From NCBI RefSeq assembly GCF_016595275.2, contig NZ_JAENIQ020000001.1:248001-312000 (forward strand): 64,000 nucleotides of DNA, given 5' to 3'. The translations under genes and the position numbers were made by a program. Positions 48,923 to 57,078 of the stretch are shown piece after piece. Every line of letters begins with the position of its first letter. Position 1 is the stretch's first letter. Below the pieces are notes generated by a model, which saw nothing but the letters and a program-made list of their open reading frames with translations, searched no databases and was not told the origin of the DNA. This DNA is from Corynebacterium pygosceleis (GTDB lineage Bacteria > Actinomycetota > Actinomycetes > Mycobacteriales > Mycobacteriaceae).

Positions 48923-50347
48923 TCACGCCAGTTCATCCATCTCCTCGAGGTCTTTACCGGTCGTTTCCTTGAGGTATTTGACGGTGAAGATCACCGACAT
49001 GACCCCGAACATCGCGTAGATCCAGTAGGTCGCTGACGGACTCCACGCGATCGCGAACGGGAAAAGGAGGACGACGATGAAGTTCACCAGGAAATCGGCA
49101 CCCGATGCGAGCGACATGGCGCCACCGCGGATCTGGTTCGGGAACATCTCCCCCATGACGATCGAGAAGATCGGTCCCCAGGACGAGGTGAAACCGAGGA
49201 TGAAGCAGCAGAGTGCCCCGACCGCGACGTAGCCGAGCAGCTTGCTGTGGGAGATGTCGGGTTGGCCGTCCACGACAGGTGCGATGGTGAAGACGGTGGC
49301 GACGGTAGCCAAGGATACCGTGATGAGTGCTCCACCGCCGATGAGCAGATTCCGCCGGCCGATCCTGTCGACGAATGTGATACCGAAGACGACTCCGACG
49401 ATCTTGAACGCGGTGATGAGCAGAGTCTGCTGGAAGGCCTTCGACTCATCGAAACCGACCGCCTCAAACAGGGAGTTGGAGTAGAAGAACACACCGTTGA
49501 TTCCCGTCAGTTGCTGGAATGCGGCGAGCGCGACACCGACAGCCACCAGACCACGCCACTTAGAACGGAGAATGGCGCTGATCGACATCGTCGTCGTCTC
49601 GGCGTTGAGGGTCTTCCGGATCCGGTCGATACGAACGTCGAGATCAGGATCGGCGGACACCGTGGCGAGCACCTTCTTGGCTTCGTCATAACGTCCCTTC
49701 GCCACCAGGTATCGGGGGGATTCGGGAATGGTCGCAGTCATGACGATGAAGAACACCGCGGGAATGATGAGGCAGAGGAACATCCACTGCCATGCCATGA
49801 GGCCCAGTCCCACGACATCCGTTGAACTCCCCACCTTCTCGAGCACGAACAGGTTGATGATGCCGGCGAGAAACAGACCGAGAATGATCTCGAGCTGCCT
49901 GAAAGCAATGAGCCGACCCCGGATTCTCGGGGGTGCGATCTCCGCGATGTATCCCGGACCGACCGTTGTCGCCGCTCCGAAACCGATTCCACCGATGACC
50001 CGGCAGAGGACGAGGAAGAGATAGCCGCCGAGCCAGGGACTGAATGCGCCGAAGATCGCCTCGAACAGGAGGAACGGGCCGACCATGTTGAGGACCGTCC
50101 GCCGCCCGATCCTGTCGGAGATACGGCCCGCGATGATGGCACCGAACAGGCCTCCGATGATTCCGGCGGACCCCGCGACACCTTTGGCGAGTGCACCGAG
50201 TTCGAAGGTCGTTCCTACCGCCCGGATCGCTCCGTTCAGCACCATTCCCTCAAACCCGAAGAAGAACGCACCGAGGGAGGCGATGAGAGCGATGCGGGTC
50301 GCCCTCCTCTGCGCCGCCCTCACGTCGATTGCCTGTGCCGTTGCCAT
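48923..50347 (-). CDS. Sugar-porter family MFS transporter
   Basis: 474 residues, twelve membrane segments. Sugar-porter signatures are all present: GRISDRIGRRT after TM2, GYIAEIAPPRIRGRL, PESPRYLV, QQLTGIN at TM7, and VDRIGRRNLL. A proton symporter for a sugar or polyol, presumably here a sulfated one given the sulfatase directly downstream. ATG 50347 has GGAG four bases upstream. The upstream region carries a GlxR-like site and the TTTTCGTCCG motif. Confidence 0.92.
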   Translation of the reverse strand: MATAQAIDVRAAQRRATRIALIASLGAFFFGFEGMVLNGAIRAVGTTFELGALAKGVAGSAGIIGGLFGAIIAGRISDRIGRRTVLNMVGPFLLFEAIFGAFSPWLGGYLFLVLCRVIGGIGFGAATTVGPGYIAEIAPPRIRGRLIAFRQLEIILGLFLAGIINLFVLEKVGSSTDVVGLGLMAWQWMFLCLIIPAVFFIVMTATIPESPRYLVAKGRYDEAKKVLATVSADPDLDVRIDRIRKTLNAETTTMSISAILRSKWRGLVAVGVALAAFQQLTGINGVFFYSNSLFEAVGFDESKAFQQTLLITAFKIVGVVFGITFVDRIGRRNLLIGGGALITVSLATVATVFTIAPVVDGQPDISHSKLLGYVAVGALCCFILGFTSSWGPIFSIVMGEMFPNQIRGGAMSLASGADFLVNFIVVLLFPFAIAWSPSATYWIYAMFGVMSVIFTVKYLKETTGKDLEEMDELA

Positions 50348-50430
50348 AGCTCCACTCTCCGTTTCTTCCGTCGGAAGGTGCGGTCAATCCAGGTGCACCT
50401 GATCTTTAGAGAGGATGCTAACGACGAGTT

Positions 50431-50455
50431 TTTTCGTCCGTTTGTCCCGACAAAA
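50431..50455. promoter_or_regulatory. Putative ROK-repressor operator upstream of the MFS gene
   Basis: The left half-site TTTTCGTCCG (50431-50440) is identical to the arm of the perfect palindrome at 51682-51707. The right half CCCGACAAAA (50446-50455) is degenerate. Located 84-108 bases upstream of the transporter ATG. AT-rich ends and G/C core fit ROK (NagC/Mlc-type) operators in general. Confidence 0.45.
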
Positions 50456-50462
50456 TAATATG

Positions 50463-50478
50463 TGTGTTTTAGATCACA
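50463..50478. promoter_or_regulatory. GlxR/CRP-like binding site upstream of the MFS gene
   Basis: TGTGTTTTAGATCACA matches the corynebacterial GlxR consensus TGTGANNTANNTCACA at all but one defined position. Centred about 123 bases upstream of the transporter start. GlxR is the cAMP-dependent global carbon regulator of corynebacteria. Confidence 0.65.
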
Positions 50479-50506
50479 TTTTGTGCGTTTCGTGCTCCAT
50501 CGCTCA

Positions 50507-50564
50507 CCCGTGCGGGACCGTGAACACAGACAAAACCCGTGCGGGACCGTGAACACAGACAAAA
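50507..50564. repeat. Two perfect tandem copies of a 29-bp unit
   Basis: Unit 50507-50535 is repeated exactly at 50536-50564. Each unit begins with the palindromic core CCCGTGCGGG and ends in ACACAGACAAAA. Non-coding, between the sugar kinase stop and the transporter promoter. Confidence 0.9.
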
Positions 50565-50643
50565 GTCGGAAACGAGATACGGAGACAACGGAATCCGCGA
50601 GCTGGACGGCATAGGCCCGCCCCATTCCGGTGGCGGCTCCCGT

Positions 50644-51627
50644 TCACACGGTGACGTCGGTTCCCTCCAGCCTGAATGCGCGTACCGCCGCCCCCATCGC
50701 CTGACTCCAGGTTCCGAGCTCGGCGGCGATGACCTCGGGTGCGGAGAGTGCAGGGGTACGGTCGCGGATCGCTTCCCCGAGGGGACCGGTGAGCTGCCGC
50801 CCGGCCTGCACCACGCCTCCCCCGATGACCACGGGTAGCGGACCGAGGAGATGGCACGCGTCGGCGACCGGGTCGGCCAACGCCGCAACGGCATCGCCGA
50901 TCACAGCACGTGCGGTCTCGTCTCCGGCGGCTGCGGCGTCGAACACCTCCCGGGATCCCGCTTCGTGCCCGATGATCCCCGGTTTCAGGTCCCGGAGGCG
51001 GTGCGCCATCGCCGCCGCGGAGCCGATCTGTTCCATGCGGACCGTTCGACCGGGCCGGTCGGGATCCGGGTACGGCGCCATCCCCACTTCACCGGCCCAC
51101 GGGTGGGGGGCCAGGACGTGTCCGTCGATGAGGGTGACCATGGCGATGCCCGTGCCGACAGCGAGGTAGTAGCCGGATTTCAGGGGACGGTCCCGCAGTG
51201 CGCCCCAGGTGAACTCGGCGAGGCCTCCGCTACGGACGTCATGCCCGAGAGCGACACCACGGCCGGTTCTGTCGGTGAGGATCTCCGCCATCGGAAGATC
51301 CCGCCACCCCAGGTTGACCGAGTACTCGGCTATCCCGTCCGTTTCGTTGACTATTCCGGGCACCGCCAGCCCCACCGTGTCGATGACGGCGTCAGCGTCG
51401 ACTCCCTCGGCTCCACCATCGGAGACCGTGGCGGAGAGTTCGGCGACGGCGCGCTCGAGAGCGGAGATGATGTCGTCCACCCCCGTGTCCGGGGTTCTGA
51501 TCTGCCGCCGGTGACGGACCTCCCCGTTCTGCCCCACGATCACCATCTTGATGTTGGTTCCCCCGAGGTCCACCCCGAACGCATAACGTTGTTCGTGCAG
51601 GTCCGTTGCAGGTCGTTTCACTGTCAT
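50644..51627 (-). CDS. ROK-family sugar kinase
   Basis: 327 residues from ATG 51627. N-terminal phosphate-binding motif FGVDLGGTNIKM (18-28), catalytic Asp in LGHDVRSGGLAE (D130), VGTGIAM (157-163) and VIGGGVVQAGR are ROK features. There is no HTH domain, so it is an enzyme. The usual ROK zinc site (GH...CxCGxxGCxE) is missing: the E-x-G-H position reads EVGM (M183) and no cysteine cluster follows. Likely phosphorylates the sugar released by the sulfatase. Separately promoted, 296 bases upstream of the transporter. Confidence 0.88.
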   Translation of the reverse strand: MTVKRPATDLHEQRYAFGVDLGGTNIKMVIVGQNGEVRHRRQIRTPDTGVDDIISALERAVAELSATVSDGGAEGVDADAVIDTVGLAVPGIVNETDGIAEYSVNLGWRDLPMAEILTDRTGRGVALGHDVRSGGLAEFTWGALRDRPLKSGYYLAVGTGIAMVTLIDGHVLAPHPWAGEVGMAPYPDPDRPGRTVRMEQIGSAAAMAHRLRDLKPGIIGHEAGSREVFDAAAAGDETARAVIGDAVAALADPVADACHLLGPLPVVIGGGVVQAGRQLTGPLGEAIRDRTPALSAPEVIAAELGTWSQAMGAAVRAFRLEGTDVTV

Positions 51628-51635
51628 GGGACATG

Positions 51636-51641
51636 AGCATA
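51636..51641 (-). promoter_or_regulatory. Possible -10 element of the ROK kinase gene
   Basis: TATGCT on the minus strand (51641-51636), eight bases before the ATG at 51627. With no Shine-Dalgarno sequence in between, transcription could begin at or near the start codon. Confidence 0.3.
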
Positions 51642-51681
51642 TACAGCGCCCACCACCGCCGCGCAGAAATCCCGGAACCAC

Positions 51682-51707
51682 TTTTCGTCCGGCCCACCGG
51701 ACGAAAA
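51682..51707. promoter_or_regulatory. Perfect palindrome upstream of the ROK kinase, putative ROK operator
   Basis: Arms TTTTCGTCCGG (51682-51692) and CCGGACGAAAA (51697-51707), 4-base spacer. Begins with T and ends with A on both strands, so it is not an intrinsic terminator. Located 55-80 bases upstream of the kinase ATG. Confidence 0.6.
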
Positions 51708-51771
51708 AGATCACAGTCCCGTCCGGAACAGGACGGTGCCGGAGATTCGGGCGCCCAGGGGGCAGTCGGGA

Positions 51772-51841
51772 AACCCGGAAAACCCCGCGACCCGTTGTCG
51801 ACGGGTTGCGGGGTTTTCCGGGTTCACCGTGCCGGTGAACC
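51772..51841 (-). terminator. Overlapping hairpins terminating the spc operon after rplO
   Basis: The large hairpin 51772-51824 has outer arms starting AACCCGGAAAACCCCGC and a second inner stem. A smaller hairpin, GGTTCACCG (51821-51829) with CGGTGAACC (51833-51841), overlaps it by four bases, so only one can form at a time. Placed 14 bases past the rplO stop. Confidence 0.65.
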
Positions 51842-51854
51842 GTGAAGGTAGCTG

Positions 51855-52307
51855 TTACTTACCTTCGGCGGTCACGGAACCACCTGCGGCCTCGATCTTC
51901 TCCTTGGCGGAGTTCGAGAACTTGGTGGCGGTGACGTTGACCTTGACACTGATCTCGCCGTTGCCGAGAACCTTGACGGGCTGCTTGGCGCGGACGAGGC
52001 CCGCTGCGACGAGGTCGGCGACGGTGATGTCGCCGCCCTGCGGGAAGGCCTTCTCGAGATCCGAGACGTTGACCACCTGGAAGGTGACCTTCGCCGGGTT
52101 CTTGAAGCCCTTCAGCTTCGGCAGGCGCATGTGAAGCGGCATCTGGCCGCCCTCGAACGCCGCCGAAACCTGCTTGCGTGCCTTGGTGCCCTTGGTACCG
52201 CGACCGGCGGTTTTACCCTTGGATGCCTCGCCTCGACCCAGACGGGTCTTGGCCTTGTTGGCGCCCTTGGCGGGACGCAGATCATGAAGCTTGATGGGAT
52301 CGCTCAT
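51855..52307 (-). CDS. rplO: 50S ribosomal protein L15
   Basis: 150 residues. [44 protein letters not shown] and [20 protein letters not shown] are L15 signatures. A late assembly protein of the 50S subunit. Here it is the last gene of the spc-type operon; a strong hairpin follows and secY is 8 kb away. Confidence 0.97.
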   Translation of the reverse strand: MSDPIKLHDLRPAKGANKAKTRLGRGEASKGKTAGRGTKGTKARKQVSAAFEGGQMPLHMRLPKLKGFKNPAKVTFQVVNVSDLEKAFPQGGDITVADLVAAGLVRAKQPVKVLGNGEISVKVNVTATKFSNSAKEKIEAAGGSVTAEGK

Positions 52308-52315
52308 TTAACTAC

Positions 52316-52501
52316 CTACTCCCCCGCCACTTCTTCGACCTCGACCATGTGGCGCACCACGTTGACCAGTCCGCGCACCTCAGGGGTGTCGGGCCGGACC
52401 ACAGAGTGGCGGATGCGCTTGAGACCGAGAGTACGCAGCGAGTCCTTCTGGTTCTTCTTGGCACCGACGGTGCCCTTGAGCTGGGTGATCTTGAGGGCCA
52501 T
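52316..52501 (-). CDS. rpmD: 50S ribosomal protein L30
   Basis: 61 residues, standard. [46 protein letters not shown] is diagnostic. Short spacers to rpsE (3 bases) and rplO (8 bases). Confidence 0.96.
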   Translation of the reverse strand: MALKITQLKGTVGAKKNQKDSLRTLGLKRIRHSVVRPDTPEVRGLVNVVRHMVEVEEVAGE

Positions 52502-52504
52502 TGG

Positions 52505-53152
52505 TTAAGCCTCCTTGCCTGCGCGAGCGCGCAGCATCCGGGCCGGGGTGACCTCTTCGAGGGTCTTGCCACGGCGGGCTGCCACCTCTTCGGGGCGAAC
52601 CAGCTGCTTGAGACCGGCGACGGTCGCATGCACCACGTTGATGGCGTTGTCGGATCCCAGGGACTTGCAGAGAATGTCCTGGACACCGGCGCACTCAAGC
52701 ACGGGGCGCGCGGCGCCACCGGCGATGACACCGGTACCGGGAGCCGCCGGGCGCATCATGACGATGCCTGCGGCGTCCTCGCCCTGGACCGGGTGGGTGA
52801 TGGTGCCGGCGATCATCGGGACACGGAAGAAGTTCTTGCGAGCTTCCTCCGCACCCTTCTGGATGGCCGCGGGAACTTCCTTGGCCTTGCCGTAACCGAC
52901 ACCGACCATGCCCTGGCCGTCGCCCACGATCACGAGAGCGGTGAAGCTGAAGCGACGACCACCCTTGACGACCTTGGACACGCGGTTGATGGTGACGACG
53001 CGCTCGATGTACTGGTTGCGCTCGTCCTGCTGCTGGTTGCGACGGTCGTCGCGGCGTCCTCCGCCGCGGCGCTCGTTGCGGTTGTTGTTGTCTTTGCTGT
53101 TGGTGCTGCTGTCGGCGGAGCGTCCGCCGTCACGCCGTTCACGTCCCGGCAT
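52505..53152 (-). CDS. rpsE: 30S ribosomal protein S5
   Basis: 215 residues. The S5 double-stranded RNA-binding core begins near residue 47 ([47 protein letters not shown]). The first 46 residues are an Asn/Arg/Asp/Gln-rich, low-complexity extension ([11 protein letters not shown]... RRNQQQDE) not found in E. coli S5 (167 residues); shorter extensions are common in actinobacteria. Confidence 0.96.
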   Translation of the reverse strand: MPGRERRDGGRSADSSTNSKDNNNRNERRGGGRRDDRRNQQQDERNQYIERVVTINRVSKVVKGGRRFSFTALVIVGDGQGMVGVGYGKAKEVPAAIQKGAEEARKNFFRVPMIAGTITHPVQGEDAAGIVMMRPAAPGTGVIAGGAARPVLECAGVQDILCKSLGSDNAINVVHATVAGLKQLVRPEEVAARRGKTLEEVTPARMLRARAGKEA

Positions 53153-53192
53153 TACGCGATCCTTCCGTTGTTGATCTTGGTGAAAGCGGTCA

Positions 53193-53594
53193 TCAGAACT
53201 TCAGACCACCTTCGCGGGCGGCGTCAGCCAGAGAGGCGACACGACCGTGGTATTTGTAGCCTGCGCGGTCGAACTTGACCGACTCGATGCCGGCCGCCTT
53301 CGCACGCTCGGCGATGAGGGTTCCGACCTTGGCGGCGCGGGCCTTCTTGTCGCCCTCGGCGCCACGGATCTCCGGTTCCATCGTGGACGCGGCGGCCAGG
53401 GTGTGGCCGGCCAGGTCGTCGATGATCTGGACGTGCATGTGACGCGAGGTGCGGTGCACCACGAGACGCGGGGTCTCCGCTGTTCCACGCATGTGCTTGC
53501 GCAGGCGCGCATGACGGCGCGTGCGGGCGACACGACGGCGGGTGGAGATGTCCCGACCGATGGGGAGGCGCTTGTTCTGTGCAGTGTTGCTCAT
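53193..53594 (-). CDS. rplR: 50S ribosomal protein L18
   Basis: 133 residues. [41 protein letters not shown] and [26 protein letters not shown] are L18 features. Binds 5S rRNA. The ATG shares one base with the rplF stop (TAATG). Confidence 0.96.
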   Translation of the reverse strand: MSNTAQNKRLPIGRDISTRRRVARTRRHARLRKHMRGTAETPRLVVHRTSRHMHVQIIDDLAGHTLAAASTMEPEIRGAEGDKKARAAKVGTLIAERAKAAGIESVKFDRAGYKYHGRVASLADAAREGGLKF

Positions 53595-54130
53595 TACTTA
53601 CCCGTCTTTCCGACCTTGCGGCGGATCTGCTCACCGGCGTAACGGATGCCCTTACCCTTGTAGGGGTCATCCTTGCGCAGGCGGCGGATGTTCGCGGCGA
53701 TCTGGCCGACCTTCTGCTTGTCAATACCCGTGATGGAGAACTTCGTGTTGCCGTCGACGGCGAAGGTGATACCCTCCGGAGCTTCGATCAGGATCGGGTG
53801 GCTGTAGCCGAGGGCGAACTCGAGGTTGCTTCCCTTGGCCTGGACACGGTAACCGACACCGAAGATTTCCATCTTGATGGTGTATCCCTCGGTGACGCCG
53901 ACAACCATGTTGTTGACGAGCGAACGGGACAGGCCGTGCAGTGCGCGGCTCTTGCGGTGATCGTCCGGGCGGGAGACGATGATCTCGTTCTCCTCCTGGG
54001 CGACGGTGATCGGAGCCGGGATGGCCTGGGTCAGGGTTCCCTTGGGCCCCTTGACCTCGACATCCTGGCCGTCGATGGTGATGGTGACGCCGTTGGGAAC
54101 GACGATCGGGTTCTTACCGATACGCGACAT
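53594..54130 (-). CDS. rplF: 50S ribosomal protein L6
   Basis: 178 residues. [21 protein letters not shown] and the C-terminal [30 protein letters not shown] are diagnostic. Located 17 bases after rpsH and overlapping rplR by one base. Confidence 0.97.
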   Translation of the reverse strand: MSRIGKNPIVVPNGVTITIDGQDVEVKGPKGTLTQAIPAPITVAQEENEIIVSRPDDHRKSRALHGLSRSLVNNMVVGVTEGYTIKMEIFGVGYRVQAKGSNLEFALGYSHPILIEAPEGITFAVDGNTKFSITGIDKQKVGQIAANIRRLRKDDPYKGKGIRYAGEQIRRKVGKTGK

Positions 54131-54147
54131 TGTTGCTCAATCCTCCC

Positions 54148-54546
54148 TTACCAGACGTAGGCGAGGACTTCTCCGCCTACACCCTTCTCGGTAGCCTGAC
54201 GATCGGTCAGCAGACCCTGGGACGTGGAGATGATCGCCACGCCCAGGCCTCCGAGGACCTGCGGCAGGTTGGTGGACTTGGCGTAAACGCGCAGGCCCGG
54301 CTTGGACACGCGGCGGACGCCCGCAATGGAGCGTTCGCGGGACGGACCGTACTTCAGCGTCAGCGAGAGGGTCTTGCCCACCTTCGCATCTTCGACGCTG
54401 TAGTCGGCGATGTAGCCTTCCTGCTTCAGAATCTCGGCGATGTTCGCCTTGAGAGTCGAGGACGGCATCGACACGGTGTCGTGGAACGCGTTGTTCGCGT
54501 TACGCACGCGCGACAGCATGTCGGCGATAGGATCAGTCATGGTCAT
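54148..54546 (-). CDS. rpsH: 30S ribosomal protein S8
   Basis: 132 residues. [18 protein letters not shown] and the C-terminal [26 protein letters not shown] are diagnostic. Binds 16S helix 21 and in other bacteria represses the spc operon. First gene of the rpsH-rplF-rplR-rpsE-rpmD-rplO transcript here, because island 2 separates it from rplE. No rpsN gene precedes it. Confidence 0.97.
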   Translation of the reverse strand: MTMTDPIADMLSRVRNANNAFHDTVSMPSSTLKANIAEILKQEGYIADYSVEDAKVGKTLSLTLKYGPSRERSIAGVRRVSKPGLRVYAKSTNLPQVLGGLGVAIISTSQGLLTDRQATEKGVGGEVLAYVW

Positions 54547-54911
54547 GGCAGACCAGTAGCCTTTCTCGTTGCGGTTCCCCTGATCACGCTAATGACCACC
54601 CGGCGTTATCATCTTCTCCCTGGCCACTTGTCGCCACAGGCCACTTAGTAGTGGTGCAGCTCGCTGCCAGCAGTAACCGATGGACGCCATCGGGCGGGGG
54701 GCCTACAACAAAGTAGGAGTGGAACGTCTGTACGTTTTCGTGGCGGTGTTGCCACAGGGGACCCGCACAACCCCCGGATCGTGTCGCACATGACGGCACA
54801 ACGAGGATTGACGCAAGTCCAGCCGATCACGTTACCGCAGCTGGGCGCCGATGGGCAACCCGCCGGTGGCGTTCCACCCACCGGTCCACCGCGATCCGGA
54901 CCCGGGACGCA
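54547..54911. promoter_or_regulatory. 365-base non-coding region with the rpsH-operon promoter
   Basis: Must contain the promoter for rpsH-rplO. No gene is supported here. TTGCGTCAATCC on the minus strand near 54805-54820 is a possible promoter area, but I cannot define -35 and -10 boxes with confidence. Confidence 0.45.
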
Positions 54912-56144
54912 CTATCCGCGTACCCGGACCCCTCCGTCAGGGGTCACGGTGACCTCGGCCGCCATCGCCGCAGCCAGATTCAGCCGCTGCCAGGATCCCC
55001 GCTCCCCGCGCTTGTCGAGGGGCATTCCCGCCGGCCCCGCTGTCTGACGGAGAATCTCCGCACGCTGGGCGTACGAGAGCTCGGGAAATGCCCCGAGCAG
55101 CAGGTCGGGTGCCGCCTGGGGAACGACCATCGGCGCGGACGTGTCCCCGACCGGGGTGAACCCGTAATTCATCCGCCGGGTGTACTCCCCCACCGGATCA
55201 GCGGAGTAGGCGCCTCCACGCGCCGCGCATTCGGCGAGCGTGCCGCCGCACCGCCATTCGAGTTCCGCACGGATCTCCTCGGCGGCCGCCCGCAGGTTCG
55301 CCCGCATCTTCGGGTCGTTCCAGCGGTCGGCGGCGGCTGCGGTGCCGGTCATCCGACCCCCGATGACGTCGAGCGGGTAGTGGACGCCCATCACCATGCG
55401 GTTCTCCCCCGCCTCGGAGCCCCGGGCGAGGATCTGGGGACCGAACTCCGGGAGCATCACCGCGAGGAGTGTGGTCGCCCAGGTCGCCTGATTCGTGTGA
55501 CCGGAGGGGAAGGACTTCGAGGTGCTGTAGAAGTCCCGGTCCGGGGCGGTGTGCCTCGTGACGCGGTCAGGGGCGACGACGAAGGGACGCGGGTTGGCGA
55601 AGATCTCCTTCTCGATGAAGGTGGAGCTCGCCGGTCCCCCCGCGCGTGCGAACCATCCACCACCGAGCAGCATCCGGGTCTTGGGCAGGCGGTTCTCGGC
55701 CAGGGCGGCGCGGAAGTGCACCGCCAGATCGGGCCCGAGGGCGTCCGCGACGGGATGGAGGATTCCGTCGCGGTCCGCCCGGGCGTCCGCCTGGGCGCGC
55801 CGTGTGCGCCACGGGTTTCCGGCGGCGGCGTTGTTGATCGCGATGACCTGCTCGAGGTTGGAGTTCATCACGTCCGGGTTCTCCCGGAGTTCCGCGAAGG
55901 AGTCTATGACGTCGAGGTAGATGCCGTGGGGGTGCGAGCTGATGTCCGAGATGTAGCCGACGTAGTCCTGCGGTCCGAAAGGCACGGGCACCGGGGCACC
56001 GTCGTGCTGGACCGGGGCCTCCTGTCCGGGAAGCTGCGCGGGGATGGACGGCAGATCCACCGCCTGTGCGGGTTGCGCACAGACGGAGGCGAGGGTGACG
56101 GCGACTGCGGCACCGACGGTTGCGACGTGGCGGTGGTACGACAT
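54912..56144 (-). CDS. Secreted PAP2-family acid phosphatase
   Basis: 410 residues with a signal peptide (1-28, ends AQPAQA). The three PAP2/class A acid phosphatase motifs are intact: K179-x6-R186P, P213-S-G-H216 and R249-x5-H255-x3-D259. A long N-terminal domain (60-175) and a C-terminal extension (265-410) flank the core. Acts outside the membrane on phosphomonoesters or lipid phosphates; the substrate is unknown. Not obviously in an operon with the ABC genes (102-base gap). Confidence 0.9.
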   Translation of the reverse strand: MSYHRHVATVGAAVAVTLASVCAQPAQAVDLPSIPAQLPGQEAPVQHDGAPVPVPFGPQDYVGYISDISSHPHGIYLDVIDSFAELRENPDVMNSNLEQVIAINNAAAGNPWRTRRAQADARADRDGILHPVADALGPDLAVHFRAALAENRLPKTRMLLGGGWFARAGGPASSTFIEKEIFANPRPFVVAPDRVTRHTAPDRDFYSTSKSFPSGHTNQATWATTLLAVMLPEFGPQILARGSEAGENRMVMGVHYPLDVIGGRMTGTAAAADRWNDPKMRANLRAAAEEIRAELEWRCGGTLAECAARGGAYSADPVGEYTRRMNYGFTPVGDTSAPMVVPQAAPDLLLGAFPELSYAQRAEILRQTAGPAGMPLDKRGERGSWQRLNLAAAMAAEVTVTPDGGVRVRG

Positions 56145-56246
56145 GAGCGACAGTGTAGGTCGTCTTCACGGGGCGGTCCGGGATCCCCACCGGACGCTCA
56201 CCGGATCGTCATTTCCCGTTCACGTCACGCGGGGATCCGGGGGTGG

Positions 56247-57068
56247 TCAGTCTCTCCTGAGCTCGTGTTCCAGGGCGTTGAGTTCCCCACCGCCCGCCAT
56301 CTGCAGGGCGAGTTCGTCGATGCTGGTGTTCGCACGGTTCACGGCGAGTATCTGCCGTCCGAGACCGAGCACGACGAATTCGTCGCCGACCAGGTACGCG
56401 TGGTGCGGATTGTGGGTGATGAGGATGACCGCGATTCCACGGTCGCGGGCATCGGCGACGAACTTGAGCACCATGCCGGACTGTTTGACGCCGAGTGCGG
56501 CGGTCGGCTCGTCGAGTATGACCACCCGGGCCCCGAAGTAGATCGCCCGGGCGATGGCCACGACCTGCCGTTGACCGCCGGAGAGTCGGCTCACCTGGAC
56601 GTCGATGTCGGGGAGGTCGATCCCCATCTCCAGCAGCTGTTCACGGGTGATCCTGCGCATGTCCGCGGCCCGCAGGTGACCGAACGGGCCGGCGGTCAGT
56701 TCCTGGCCGAGGAAGAAGTTGCGCCAGACGGGCATGCTGCCGACGACCGCGAGGTCCTGGTAGACGGTGGCGATACCGGCGTCGAGGGCGTCCTTCGGCC
56801 CGCGGAAGTGGGTGATGGCCCCGTCGATGAGGAGATCACCGGAGGTTGCCGGATGCAGCCCGGAGAGGATCTTGATGAGTGTTGACTTCCCGGCGCCGTT
56901 GTCTCCCAGAATGCAGGTGACCTCGCCCGCACGGACGGTGAGGTTGACACCGGACAGTGCGTTGAAGGCTCCGTAGGATTTGGCGACGTCGCGCAGTTCG
57001 ATGATGGCGGTGCCCGGCGAATCAGGGGCGGTGTCCCGGGCCCGGGACAGGGGGCTGGTGGTGTCCAT
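56247..57068 (-). CDS. Sugar-type ABC transporter ATP-binding protein
   Basis: 273 residues, a single nucleotide-binding domain. Walker A GDNGAGKST, Q-loop VYQDLAVV, signature LSGGQRQ, Walker B VVILDEPTAAL and switch ITHN are intact. The fold is the carbohydrate CUT2 (RbsA/FrcA) type, but with one NBD rather than the tandem pair of RbsA, so it would act as a homodimer like FrcA. Downstream of permease and binding-protein genes. Confidence 0.92.
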   Translation of the reverse strand: MDTTSPLSRARDTAPDSPGTAIIELRDVAKSYGAFNALSGVNLTVRAGEVTCILGDNGAGKSTLIKILSGLHPATSGDLLIDGAITHFRGPKDALDAGIATVYQDLAVVGSMPVWRNFFLGQELTAGPFGHLRAADMRRITREQLLEMGIDLPDIDVQVSRLSGGQRQVVAIARAIYFGARVVILDEPTAALGVKQSGMVLKFVADARDRGIAVILITHNPHHAYLVGDEFVVLGLGRQILAVNRANTSIDELALQMAGGGELNALEHELRRD

Positions 57069-57078
57069 CTGCCTGTTC

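Noticed and set aside
50507..50564. Possible CRISPR repeat
   Set aside because: The two 29-bp copies are directly adjacent with no spacer and there are no cas genes; it is a tandem duplication.
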